NCBI RefSeq assembly: GCF_003315175.1 | Contig: NZ_QNRQ01000017.1 | Span: 1-64,000, forward strand | Reading direction: 5' to 3' | From: Eoetvoesiella caeni | GTDB lineage: Bacteria > Pseudomonadota > Gammaproteobacteria > Burkholderiales > Burkholderiaceae_B | DNA: 64,000 nt | Shown here: one piece after another, positions 34,806-43,467 of the stretch | Layout: every line of letters starts with the position of its first letter | Numbering within the stretch: position 1 is the stretch's first letter | The notes under the pieces: generated by a model | What the model was told of the DNA's origin: nothing | Databases searched by the model: none | Seen by the model: only the letters and a program-made list of their open reading frames with translations | Made by a program: the position numbers and the translations under genes

Positions 34806-35963
34806 TTAAGGCGCTTGCGCCGCCAATGTTTCGAACTCTACGTTCACTAGCTTCCCGTCTCGTTTTTCAACGCGACGGATATAAACGTTCTGCGTAATAT
34901 CTCGAGTCTCCGGGTCGATCTGGATGGGCCCGCGCGGGCTCTCCATTTGGAGATTGCGCAGAAGATCCATCGTTGTATCTACCGCGAGCTTGCCTTTTTG
35001 CGCTTCGACCACCTTGTAGATAGCGCTTAATGCGTCATAGGCACCTACTGCGATATACGTTGGCAGGCGGCCGTTATTCACATCTGCGTAGGCTTCCACA
35101 AACTTGTCGTTCTCGGGCGATGCATGGGTCTCGGTGTAATGATGGCTGCTTATGAGGCCGACGGCGTCGTCTCCGAGCGCAGGCAAGTTCATGGGAGCCG
35201 TAACTCCTCCGTCGGCCAGAACCCGAACTTTCTCGTGCAGGCCTGCATCTTTGAAGGTTTTAAGGAAAGACCTTGCAGTATCGCTGCTGGGCAGGAAGAG
35301 GTACACGGCATCTGCCTGCGAATCTTGGATACGGCGTATATAGGGGCTAAATTCAACCCCGGTTAACGGTACGCGCAGCTTTTCCAGGACTTCGCCGCCC
35401 CCCTCTGCGTAAGTGCGGCTGAAAGCATTCTCGGCGTCGATCCCGGGCGAGTAGTCAGCCACAATTGTGAAGGCTCGCTTGCTGCCGTTGCGCGCGGCCC
35501 ACGCCCCCAGGGGTCCGGTTACTTGAGCGAGCGTAAAAGAGACTCGAACTGAACTCGGGATTCGCTCCATTATTCCGGACGTGGCCGCATTCATGATTAC
35601 GAGCGGTGTTCCGGTCCCCGCGCTTACTTGGCCAATTGCCACCGCGTTGGGCGTGAAGATAACGCCCGTAAGAAAGTCTACTTTGTCTCTTATTACTAGT
35701 TCAGTAGCGGCTCGCTTGGCTATTTCGGGTGAGGGGCTTGGCACGTCTCGACGTATTATTTGCACCTTGCGTCCGGCAACCTCATCGCCATGAATATGTA
35801 GGAACGCCTTGATTCCTTCATCGAAAGCTGCGCCTCCGCTTTCGTAGTTGGGGCCCGAGAAAGGACCGATAACGCCGATCTTCAGCGGCGGCTCAGAGGC
35901 CAGAGCTTGGCCGCCGAAAACGGTGGCGAAAATTACTAACGCGGAATTAAAAATTCGCTTCAT
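34806..35963 (-). CDS. LIV-type ABC solute-binding protein (orphan)
   Basis: 385 residues with a signal peptide (about 1-22, ALA site). The mature part opens with PLKIGVIGPFSGPNYESGG, the type 1 periplasmic-binding fold of the Leu/Ile/Val family that often captures aromatic acids. No permease or ATPase lies in this cluster; the complete importer 14 kb to the right has its own binding protein, so this one may share that membrane complex or one elsewhere. Confidence 0.85.
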   Translation of the reverse strand: MKRIFNSALVIFATVFGGQALASEPPLKIGVIGPFSGPNYESGGAAFDEGIKAFLHIHGDEVAGRKVQIIRRDVPSPSPEIAKRAATELVIRDKVDFLTGVIFTPNAVAIGQVSAGTGTPLVIMNAATSGIMERIPSSVRVSFTLAQVTGPLGAWAARNGSKRAFTIVADYSPGIDAENAFSRTYAEGGGEVLEKLRVPLTGVEFSPYIRRIQDSQADAVYLFLPSSDTARSFLKTFKDAGLHEKVRVLADGGVTAPMNLPALGDDAVGLISSHHYTETHASPENDKFVEAYADVNNGRLPTYIAVGAYDALSAIYKVVEAQKGKLAVDTTMDLLRNLQMESPRGPIQIDPETRDITQNVYIRRVEKRDGKLVNVEFETLAAQAP

Positions 35964-35994
35964 TGTCTCTTCCTTATAAAAGTTCTGACGTCAA

Positions 35995-37224
35995 TCAGTA
36001 ATCGTGTGGCATTGCAGTTTGATGGGTTAGCGCCACCTCTTTGCGTTCACGGGCAGACTGCAGTAGCGCAAGCATGGCTTCAGCGCTCGCCTTGCCCCAG
36101 TGCACATCGTGACGAGGCGAGTTCCCCGTGGATAAAGCGAGCCGTAGATCGTTGAAAATCCCCTCGTACCCGGTTGATGGTGATAAGGCAAAGTTATGGG
36201 CACCGTGCTCGTCGTATAAGGTGAAGCCCGAAGGAGAAGACCTCATTTCGCCCCGTTCGCAAGTCAGGATGGTGATACCGAAATGCGGCTGGTACATTGG
36301 CGCGTGTAGCGGCAACTTCAGTGCGCCATAAGAAAACTGCTGCGCACGTTGTTCACTTTCACTTAGGCCTGCGTAGTGTTTTAGTTTTCGTCGCGATGAC
36401 GCATGTTGTGGGTCGCGTGGAGCACCAGACTCGTCCACCCAATCGTGAAATTCATCGCTATTGAAAAAGTCTGCCCCGCTATACACCGATGTAGCTGTCG
36501 TCCCGTCTTTAAAATCCCAAAATGCAGACGCTATAGTTTCTGTTGGCCGTGTTGGATCCAGCACTCCACACGACGCGCGAACGGAGCGCAGCTTTCCGCC
36601 GCCTAGTGTGCGAATAATTTCGATCTGATGCGGTATTTGATTGAAAACGATGCCGCCTCCCGCATCCGTGTCCAACTCCTCGGGACGACGTGGGCGATAC
36701 ATGAAATCTGTATAGTTGAGCGTTGTAATCATGCGTACGCGCCCGATGTGCCCTGCAGCTATAACGCGACGCATAGCTCGGATACCGGGATCGTAGGCGT
36801 GAGTATGTCCAACGACCAAGCACACGCCATACCGTTGAACCGCCTCCAAGATCGCATCACACTCCGCCAGAGTTAACGCCATCGGCTTCTCGAGTATGAT
36901 GTGCTTCCCGGCAGCGGCTGCTGCTATGGCATGCTCAGCATGAAATTGATGAGGCGTACCAATATAAACAACGTCTACCGCTTCGTCTTTGCAAAGATCT
37001 TGAACATTGGTATAGCCGTTGGCATCGAAATCATGCATGAACGCCTTTAGAGGCGCAGCGCGCGGATCGGCCGCTGCGACAAGAGAAACGCCGCCGTCCA
37101 ATTGCGCTGCTCGCACCATCAAGGCACCAGCCAACCCCAAACCCGCAATGCCCAAGTTAATAGGATGATGTGGGGCTGCGGGTTCCTCCACTAGTGAAGT
37201 CATGGCTGCGTCGCTAGTCGACAT
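35995..37224 (-). CDS. Gfo/Idh/MocA oxidoreductase, phthalate dihydrodiol dehydrogenase-like (Pht4-like)
   Basis: 409 residues from the ATG at 37224, one base after the upstream stop. A Rossmann NAD(P) site (GIAGLGLAGALM near 24) is followed by the catalytic EKPMAL near 115. YRPRRPEELDTDAGGG near 182 is a segment I associate with phthalate 4,5-cis-dihydrodiol dehydrogenase. It would oxidise a cis-dihydrodiol made by the adjacent Rieske oxygenase to a catechol-type acid. LigC, also of this superfamily, is shorter and less similar by eye. Confidence 0.78.
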   Translation of the reverse strand: MSTSDAAMTSLVEEPAAPHHPINLGIAGLGLAGALMVRAAQLDGGVSLVAAADPRAAPLKAFMHDFDANGYTNVQDLCKDEAVDVVYIGTPHQFHAEHAIAAAAAGKHIILEKPMALTLAECDAILEAVQRYGVCLVVGHTHAYDPGIRAMRRVIAAGHIGRVRMITTLNYTDFMYRPRRPEELDTDAGGGIVFNQIPHQIEIIRTLGGGKLRSVRASCGVLDPTRPTETIASAFWDFKDGTTATSVYSGADFFNSDEFHDWVDESGAPRDPQHASSRRKLKHYAGLSESEQRAQQFSYGALKLPLHAPMYQPHFGITILTCERGEMRSSPSGFTLYDEHGAHNFALSPSTGYEGIFNDLRLALSTGNSPRHDVHWGKASAEAMLALLQSARERKEVALTHQTAMPHDY

Positions 37225-37225
37225 A

Positions 37226-38566
37226 CTAAGTAGCTTCCGAATCTGCCTGCGATTGCGCCGCCAGGAAATCATCGAACGCGGACTCTGGTGCCAATGCAGA
37301 CAACGACAAGTTTCGATACAGGCTGCCATCGTTAGGCGCTGCCGGTTCGATCCCTTGCTGTAGCTGCTTGGCCATCTTTAATAAGATGCGACGGGCAGTG
37401 ATTACCGGAATATCCGAGGGCACCAGCATTTCGCGAGACCGATCTACAATCCGGCCCGGGCCGAGCCCGAACGCGCTAGGCATGTTCTCTTGCAAGGCTC
37501 GATCCTGATCTGTCACGACCTCGATCCCCGAATAGTTCACTTGTTTTTGTCGATTGCGATCCAGTCCATAGTCATTCTCTTTACGCGCCAGCGGCACCCA
37601 CGTGTCGATTACATAGCCATCGTCAAGCTCTACGGCCATTTCTTCTTTTGGCGGCGGAAAGGATGGCCCGCTTTCGAGGTAGTCCCACTCTTCAGAGGTG
37701 AAGGGCCGGTCTGCTCGATATGTATAGTTGAAAACCATGACGTTGTAGTCGTCCACGGGCACCCAAGCCCGCCCGGATCGTGGATACTCGCCGTTTGGAA
37801 TCATGCTGTACATGGGAACGAACCACTGCGTGACTCTCCATAGATACAAGCCGGAATTGTTATTTCGACGTGCGCCGTAAACCAGCCCATAAGGAGTTTC
37901 CTTAATCGTCATAACCGGCGCCCCATCTGTGGTTCCTGGTGGAATTGGCGCGGTGACCTTAACTACGGGATCCAACCAGCCCGCTTGCCCGAACTCTCGA
38001 TGCAGGAAGCTGATGTGTGAGCTGTCTATTTCACCTTCCATGCCTTGGGCCCAGTTGGTGCGTTGTAACCAGCGAGCCACGTGGTTCTGTTGTGGCTCCA
38101 CATCCAACCATTCAAAACCCGGCATATCGGGAGTCAAGTCAGACGGCCCCATATATACCCAGACCATGCCGCCTGCCTCACGTGCCGGATACGCGGTGAT
38201 GGAAGCTTTGTCTTTCAAGGCTTGCACATTCGACTTCGAGGGCAGGTTCGGAATATCAATACATTTGCCCATCGTGTCGAACTTCCATCCGTGGTACACG
38301 CAGCGCAGGCCGTTCTCTTCATTGCGACCAAAATACAATGGTGCGAGCTTGTGCGGACAATAGGCAGAAATAATGCCGACCTTTCCCTCACTATCTCGGA
38401 AAGCAACCAGGTTCTCGCCAAGTATCCGAAGTCTTCGGGGGGCGCAGTCTGGTGCGGGCAACTCCGAGCTCAATAGTGCCGGCAACCAGAAGCGGCGAAA
38501 CAGTTCGCCCATTGGCGTTCCCTGGCCAACACGGCATAGGATTTCGTTATCTTCATTGGAAAGCAT
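37226..38566 (-). CDS. Rieske ring-hydroxylating oxygenase (phthalate dioxygenase-like)
   Basis: 446 residues from the ATG at 38566 with AAGGAG seven bases upstream. The Rieske cluster ligands lie in CPH near 68 and CVYHGW near 87. The mononuclear iron site follows (EIDSSHISFLH, with two His near 181 and 186). Single-component alpha subunits of this length belong to the phthalate 4,5-dioxygenase group and work with a PDR-type reductase. None is in this cluster; the reductase at 46109-47074 could serve. Substrate: an aromatic carboxylate (inference). Confidence 0.85.
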   Translation of the reverse strand: MLSNEDNEILCRVGQGTPMGELFRRFWLPALLSSELPAPDCAPRRLRILGENLVAFRDSEGKVGIISAYCPHKLAPLYFGRNEENGLRCVYHGWKFDTMGKCIDIPNLPSKSNVQALKDKASITAYPAREAGGMVWVYMGPSDLTPDMPGFEWLDVEPQQNHVARWLQRTNWAQGMEGEIDSSHISFLHREFGQAGWLDPVVKVTAPIPPGTTDGAPVMTIKETPYGLVYGARRNNNSGLYLWRVTQWFVPMYSMIPNGEYPRSGRAWVPVDDYNVMVFNYTYRADRPFTSEEWDYLESGPSFPPPKEEMAVELDDGYVIDTWVPLARKENDYGLDRNRQKQVNYSGIEVVTDQDRALQENMPSAFGLGPGRIVDRSREMLVPSDIPVITARRILLKMAKQLQQGIEPAAPNDGSLYRNLSLSALAPESAFDDFLAAQSQADSEAT

Positions 38567-39653
38567 GTTGTACTCCTTGTATGCCTTTGCTAGGCACCTC
38601 ATAACCATCACGAACTACTTCCGTTTCTTTGTCGCGACGGGCGTGGCTTAGCGCCTTCTCTATAACGTCGCGACCGAGATCGCTTGTAATAAAAACGAAC
38701 CTAGAGCGGCGATCGCCGCTTCTCCAAGTTGTTAACTGTGTCGGCTCATGCAAGAGTCCTTGAACTCCATGAATTGCGAGCATCTGACCCTCTTCTGGAA
38801 GCCAAACCACACCTTTGATCCGCAAGATCTTCTTGCCGTGAAAGTACGCGAGGGTACCGAGCCAGTGACTGACCAGTTCCCAATCGAGGGGCTCATCGAC
38901 TATGAAAGAGTGTGATCGGACACGTCGATCGGGAGGGTGGGCAACGGCGGTCTTTGTGCCATTTGAAGTTGCCTCGTTATAGTCGTGGGTTAAATGATCC
39001 GCGAAAGCGGCTTCGCTGGCCCGGATCCATTCGTCAGCGGTTCTGCCGTCGACAGTTAATGTTTGCGGCGTGATAGTGTTGTCGGCTTCAGTAATCCGGG
39101 CATGTGGATTGAGCACCCGGATTCTTTTTTTCAACAGAGCGAAATCGGCGGGCGTAACCAGGCTCTTCTTGGTCATCACTATGCAATCGGCCTGCGCCAG
39201 CTGCCGTGCGCTCTCAAAGTGCTCGTCCAGTTGTTGCATGCCGTAGAAGCAATCTACCGTTACCAGAGTCGTTGCCGGTGCAAACGATGTGTTTAGCCGT
39301 GCATCGTTTTGCAAAGCCGCTAGCAGAGGGCTCGGATCAGCCAGTCCTGTTGTTTCAATTACTACACGTTTGAATGATGGCATGGCTCCACGTCGAGCTC
39401 GATTCAACATGCCCACCAACGTCTCTACCCAGCTATCCCCAAGGCTGCAACAAATACATCCGCTATCCAGAAGTACTGTTTTATCTTCGACGTTTTCTAG
39501 AAAATCTTGATCCAGACCGATTTCGCCGAACTCGTTGACGAGAACAGCTGTCCTTTCCCAAGCTGGATTGCGCAACAGCCTATTAAGTAAAGTTGTTTTG
39601 CCGCTACCTAGAAAACCTGTCAGGACGATTACGGGAAGTCGGGTCTCAGCCAT
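38553..39653 (-). CDS. COG0523 (CobW/G3E) metallochaperone GTPase
   Basis: 366 residues from the ATG at 39653 with GGAGG upstream. Walker A GFLGSGKTT is near 12, the metal motif GCICC near 64, and the switch region IETTGLADPSP near 95. The base-recognition motif is TKKS instead of NKxD. The C-terminal CobW_C domain has GVVWLPE. G3E GTPases deliver metals to enzymes. It sits between Rieske and extradiol oxygenase genes with overlaps on both sides, so delivery of Fe (or another metal) to one of these enzymes is likely (inference). Confidence 0.83.
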   Translation of the reverse strand: MAETRLPVIVLTGFLGSGKTTLLNRLLRNPAWERTAVLVNEFGEIGLDQDFLENVEDKTVLLDSGCICCSLGDSWVETLVGMLNRARRGAMPSFKRVVIETTGLADPSPLLAALQNDARLNTSFAPATTLVTVDCFYGMQQLDEHFESARQLAQADCIVMTKKSLVTPADFALLKKRIRVLNPHARITEADNTITPQTLTVDGRTADEWIRASEAAFADHLTHDYNEATSNGTKTAVAHPPDRRVRSHSFIVDEPLDWELVSHWLGTLAYFHGKKILRIKGVVWLPEEGQMLAIHGVQGLLHEPTQLTTWRSGDRRSRFVFITSDLGRDVIEKALSHARRDKETEVVRDGYEVPSKGIQGVQHAFQ

Positions 39654-40665
39654 CGCTTCCCTCCGGCACCCAGCATACAAAACCCATGGCATTACCTGTG
39701 CCGGCATCAGATCTATAGCAGGGAACGTAGTCGACAATGCGCGCCGGCCACTGCAATTCCGCCATTGCGGCGGCTAGTGGTATCCAGTTCTTGATCTCCG
39801 ACGAGCCAGATTGATAAAAGGATTCATCAATGGCATCAAACGCATCGACTTGCCCACTTTTTAGGGCATCTAATACGACCTTATCGAGTGCCTCGTCAAT
39901 GACGAAATGACTAAGGCCACCCGACGCGATAAGAGCTATGCGCAGGTCTTCAGGCCATGATTTCACCGCGTGCAAAACTGCCTGTCCGAAGTGACGACAC
40001 CGAGAAGCCGTTGGCTGATTAGGCGCATAGAAGGTATTGATAAACAGAGGAACCGACGGTATGACTCGATCACGCATTAGTTGCCGATAAACAAACCCGA
40101 AAGCGTGGGGTATTGTGGCATGGTGCTGCGGGAAGCCTCTTAGAACCGATACGTCGAAAGCGTCTTTGCCCAGAGACTGGACAATGTGTGATGCCAGATC
40201 AGGACAACCGGAATATTCAGCCCCACCTGGTGGGATATGGCCTGGAACGGAAATTGGTATTCCTATCGGCAGATTAGCCATTTTGCCGGCGTCATACTCT
40301 TTGTTGTAGATAGTCTCGCCGACATACGCAGCAAACGCGGGGATATTCTCGTCGCTAAACAGCTCCATCTGATCGTTGCCAAAAATGATGGCAACGTCGG
40401 GGCGCGCGCTTTCCCAAGTGTCTGCCAACTGCTGCAGCGCGAGCTGGCAACGCGAGTGCTTTGCCTCCCAAACGGAGGGCGTTACTTGGCCCGCAATATC
40501 GTCGTCCTTTCTTAGCGCTATCAGCTCATCGAAAGTGTAGGTGTTGCCTCGATAGCTGTGTGCCTGATTTGCCATGTCGGCGGGGATCCTCTGCCCCCAG
40601 TCGCTGGCAGGCGTCGACAGCATTGGCCCATGGGATGTCGCCATTCCAAGTACGACTTGCGCCAT
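39646..40665 (-). CDS. LigB-family (class III) extradiol ring-cleavage dioxygenase
   Basis: 339 residues from the ATG at 40665 with GGAG upstream. It opens with VVLGMATSHGPML (iron His near 12) and later has IIFGNDQMELF, GFPQHHATIPHAFG with further His, and SGGLSHF near 248, the pattern of catalytic beta subunits such as LigB. There is no separate LigA-like subunit gene. Iron-dependent meta-cleavage of a protocatechuate-, gallate- or dihydroxyphthalate-type compound is expected. It is followed by the GTPase and preceded by the hydratase. Confidence 0.82.
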   Translation of the reverse strand: MAQVVLGMATSHGPMLSTPASDWGQRIPADMANQAHSYRGNTYTFDELIALRKDDDIAGQVTPSVWEAKHSRCQLALQQLADTWESARPDVAIIFGNDQMELFSDENIPAFAAYVGETIYNKEYDAGKMANLPIGIPISVPGHIPPGGAEYSGCPDLASHIVQSLGKDAFDVSVLRGFPQHHATIPHAFGFVYRQLMRDRVIPSVPLFINTFYAPNQPTASRCRHFGQAVLHAVKSWPEDLRIALIASGGLSHFVIDEALDKVVLDALKSGQVDAFDAIDESFYQSGSSEIKNWIPLAAAMAELQWPARIVDYVPCYRSDAGTGNAMGFVCWVPEGSDG

Positions 40666-40693
40666 TCTTTTATCTCCAGATGCTTTTCGGTGG

Positions 40694-41695
40694 TTAGTCG
40701 ATATCCAGGTTGAACACCTTCTTGGCGTTATCTTCAAAGATCATTTTCTTTTCCGCGGGATTCAACCAATCAAACCCTTGGACGATCCGCCCGATGTCGT
40801 CGAACGTTCGGCCCGTCTGCGGGTTAACTGTTGAGCCAACCCCGGGGCATTCCGAACCGAACAGGCACCGATCTACTCCTACTGTCTTTATCAATAGTTC
40901 TAAGGCGTCGGCCGTATAAAGAACTGTGTCGTAATACAGCTTGCGCATCCGTTCCAGAAAGTCGATGCCCGCCCTCATGCCGCCAGATTGGAACCGTCCT
41001 AATTGATAGGGAATTGCTCCACCGCCGTGCGACACGACGATCTTTAACTGTGGGAAGTCGTTAAGCACATCTGAATTAACAAGGTTGTATACAGCGATGG
41101 ACTCTTCGTTGATGAAATGCAGGCTGTATGGTGACCTCTCAGAGTGAGAGCCGGTAGCGTGAACATGAGCGGGCATATCTAGCTCACAAAGCTTTTCGTA
41201 TAGGGGATACCAGTATCTATCGCCCAACCCGGGGCCCTCGGTTCCAGAGTTCTCATAAGGATCCGGGTTCAGTAGTACACCCTTGAAGCCCAACGCGTGT
41301 ACACGTTCAAGCTCAGGCAACACGTTGTCTATGGGTTCGCCTGCGGCTTGCGGTAGGCCGGCAACAGCGAAGAATTTATTCGGCTTAAGAGATATCTGTC
41401 GATGGATAACCGTGTTGACTTCTTCGCAAAACCAATGCACCAGACGCGCAGGTTTCTGCGAATGCATCATCTGAAAAGGACGCGGAGATATTAATTGAAC
41501 GTCTATACCTACTCGCTCCAACATATCCAAGTGGCCGGCCGGAGCCATTTCCACTTGGTTCATAGCTTCTAAAAGTTCGTCGTTGCTTAGAACGACTTTT
41601 CCTCGGCCGTGCGAGCCGCGATGGGAAAGAAGGGAGGCTTTGTAGGCCCATAATTCAGCAGGGGCGCTAATGTGCCCATGGCAATCAATAATCAT
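40694..41695 (-). CDS. Amidohydrolase-2-family hydratase, LigJ-like (4-oxalomesaconate hydratase)
   Basis: 333 residues from the ATG at 41695, chosen because MIIDCHGH is the family N-terminus with its two metal His; an upstream frame is rejected. HVHATG near 183 and VSHGGGAIPYQLGR near 230 hold further metal ligands, and LFGSECPG near 283 the final acid. LigJ-type enzymes hydrate 4-oxalomesaconate to the substrate of the RraA-type aldolase, matching the neighbours. Decarboxylases of this superfamily are an alternative. Weak ribosome binding site. Confidence 0.75.
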   Translation of the reverse strand: MIIDCHGHISAPAELWAYKASLLSHRGSHGRGKVVLSNDELLEAMNQVEMAPAGHLDMLERVGIDVQLISPRPFQMMHSQKPARLVHWFCEEVNTVIHRQISLKPNKFFAVAGLPQAAGEPIDNVLPELERVHALGFKGVLLNPDPYENSGTEGPGLGDRYWYPLYEKLCELDMPAHVHATGSHSERSPYSLHFINEESIAVYNLVNSDVLNDFPQLKIVVSHGGGAIPYQLGRFQSGGMRAGIDFLERMRKLYYDTVLYTADALELLIKTVGVDRCLFGSECPGVGSTVNPQTGRTFDDIGRIVQGFDWLNPAEKKMIFEDNAKKVFNLDID

Positions 41696-41749
41696 GACAA
41701 TCGATAACAAGAGTTGACGGGTTTGTATGTTCTGAGGCAATGTACTGAC

Positions 41750-41785
41750 TGGTTCAACCAATCGCAATAATGGTTCTCATTGGTT
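41750..41785. promoter_or_regulatory. Operator candidate between LigJ-like gene and GntR regulator
   Basis: TGGTTCAACCA (41750-41760) is a perfect 5+1+5 palindrome; TGGTTC recurs at 41771 and TTGGTT at 41780. The site is next to the regulator start and within the 90-bp divergent spacer, so binding there would block both genes. GntR/FadR proteins often use short TGGT-ACCA dyads. Confidence 0.55.
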
Positions 41786-42580
41786 ATGGCATACAAGTAC
41801 AAACCCCTAGTTCCTCTCGCCCCTCCTCTGAACGATCAGCCTGCAGTAGCTGAGTGCTTGGTGACCTTACGGGCGCTTATCCAGAAGATGTACGCTAAGG
41901 GAGGGCGCCAGTTGCCACCTGAACGGCGTTTGGCAGAGCAGTTGGGAACCGGTCGCAGCACTTTACGTAAGGCGTTAACGATTCTTGAAAATGAGAAGAC
42001 GGTTGTGCGGCACGTAGGGCGCGGCACGTTCTTGAATAGCGGCGCGGAAACAGCGCCGCCTCAATTGCAAGCATTGGCATCAAGCGGAGCTCTGGCAATC
42101 GACAGCGTCTCCGGTTTAAGCCCGCGCGAACTGATGGAAGTCCGCTATGTCCTTGAGCCTGCCACAGCCGAGCTAGCAGCTATTGCCGCTCGCCCGTCGG
42201 ACTTAAAGCAGATGCGAGAATGCTTGCGTAAGCGCGAACAAGCGCATCGGCTTGATGACTATGAGCACTGGGATTACGTCTTGCACATGAGCATTGCCGA
42301 AGCGACGCGCAACAGTCTGCTTACTGAATTGCTCGATCTTATTAATCGAATCCGGAAGACTGCAGCGTGGCGACAATTTCGTAGACCCTCTGTCGACCCT
42401 GATGTGCGTGCGATCTCAAACACACACCACCGCGAAATTGTCGATGCGATTTGCCGAGCCGATCCATCAGCCGCTTTTGAAGCGATGCGTAACCATCTGG
42501 GCGAGGTCTCACATCGGTATCAGCACTATTCGGATATGCAGGCTCCTACGCCATCTGTACAGCATCTGATCACGAAGTGA
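41786..42580 (+). CDS. GntR-family regulator of the FadR/FCD group
   Basis: 264 residues from the ATG at 41786; a TTG two codons earlier is possible. The N-terminal winged helix (about 24-85, ERRLAEQLGTGRSTLRKAL) is followed by an all-helical FCD domain (about 110-240) with Asp/His ligands for a carboxylate effector. FCD regulators usually repress catabolic genes until their acid substrate binds. It is divergent from the whole cluster 1, with a palindrome in the spacer. Confidence 0.85.
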   Translation: MAYKYKPLVPLAPPLNDQPAVAECLVTLRALIQKMYAKGGRQLPPERRLAEQLGTGRSTLRKALTILENEKTVVRHVGRGTFLNSGAETAPPQLQALASSGALAIDSVSGLSPRELMEVRYVLEPATAELAAIAARPSDLKQMRECLRKREQAHRLDDYEHWDYVLHMSIAEATRNSLLTELLDLINRIRKTAAWRQFRRPSVDPDVRAISNTHHREIVDAICRADPSAAFEAMRNHLGEVSHRYQHYSDMQAPTPSVQHLITK

Positions 42581-42667
42581 ATACGAGTGGGTACCTGCGC
42601 GGAGCTCCGACGGTGCCTTCATTTGGGGCAAGGGATTTTAACGTAGTTTTCCGCAAGACAAGCTCAT

Positions 42668-43312
42668 TCACCTGAGCCCCTGACCGTCCCCTTTGCATTC
42701 GGCCCATTCCGCCGCAAGCCACATCGCGAACTGTTCTTCCATGTGGGGGCTGCGCTTCATCAGGTGGCGGGCCACCTCTTGAGCGCTTTCAAACGTTCGG
42801 ATCGAAACCGGTTTCTTAAGCTCTGATAGCCAGCGAGCCAGCCGGGCCGGCGCGTCGGCGGGCAAGGTTCGCGCCAGGCCGAAGCCCTCGACATTGACCA
42901 GCCGCCGGATACGCTGAGGGCATGTTCCTGCATAGATCATCGCCACATTGCCGCCCATGCTGTGACCCAAAAGGTCAATCGGCGCGTTCGGCGAAATATG
43001 GTCGATGACCGCATCGAGGTCAGCGTAATAATCGTAGAACCAGTAGCTATCGCTGGGGCGCGAAGCGCTGCTGCCACCGAAACCCCGCCAGTCAAGGGCA
43101 ATGACTTCACGCGATGCGACCAGACTATCCACGAAACGCTGAAAAGACGCCCCTACGTCCATCCAGCCGTGGGCAAGGAGCAGCGGAGGAACGCCCGGCT
43201 CGGTGCCTTCTGGCGCCGGCCAGTATCGCAGTCGATACGACACACCGCTTCTGATCTGGATTTGCTCGGTCTTGCTGGGGCGTTCGGGGGTATAGGTAGG
43301 TATGGTGCTCAT
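42668..43312 (-). pseudogene. Alpha/beta hydrolase, C-terminally truncated
   Basis: 214 residues. The oxyanion segment LLLAHGWMDVG near 45 and nucleophile GHSMGG near 117 are intact. The frame then ends at about residue 205 with an unrelated tail after WLAAEWAEC, where family members usually continue to about 290 with the catalytic His. The break lies only 88 bp from the 3-prime end of cluster 1, so insertion or rearrangement there probably cut the gene. It is not NicD-like. Confidence 0.7.
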
Positions 43313-43387
43313 TCCATGATGTTAGCGCGTCTCGGGGCGTCGAGACTTTCACCGAACTCGCTGCCTGTAGAAAGGCTTGACGTAGAA

Positions 43388-43418
43388 CGCCCCTTTGACA
43401 GAAGCCGTCAAAGGGGCG
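43388..43418 (-). terminator. Terminator-like hairpin after cluster 2
   Basis: CGCCCCTTTGAC pairs perfectly with GTCAAAGGGGCG across a 7-base loop. It lies 50 bp past the last gene of the minus-strand cluster 2. The T-tract is weak. Confidence 0.65.
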
Positions 43419-43467
43419 CGGGTAGCGGGGCCGTTTGACGGCAGTGTTACTCAGGTCAAGAAGCTAA

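Noticed and set aside
42668-43312. NicD-type N-formylmaleamate deformylase in the catabolic cluster
   Set aside because: The frame lacks the C-terminal third with the catalytic His, is separated from cluster 2 by a terminator, and does not resemble NicD by eye.
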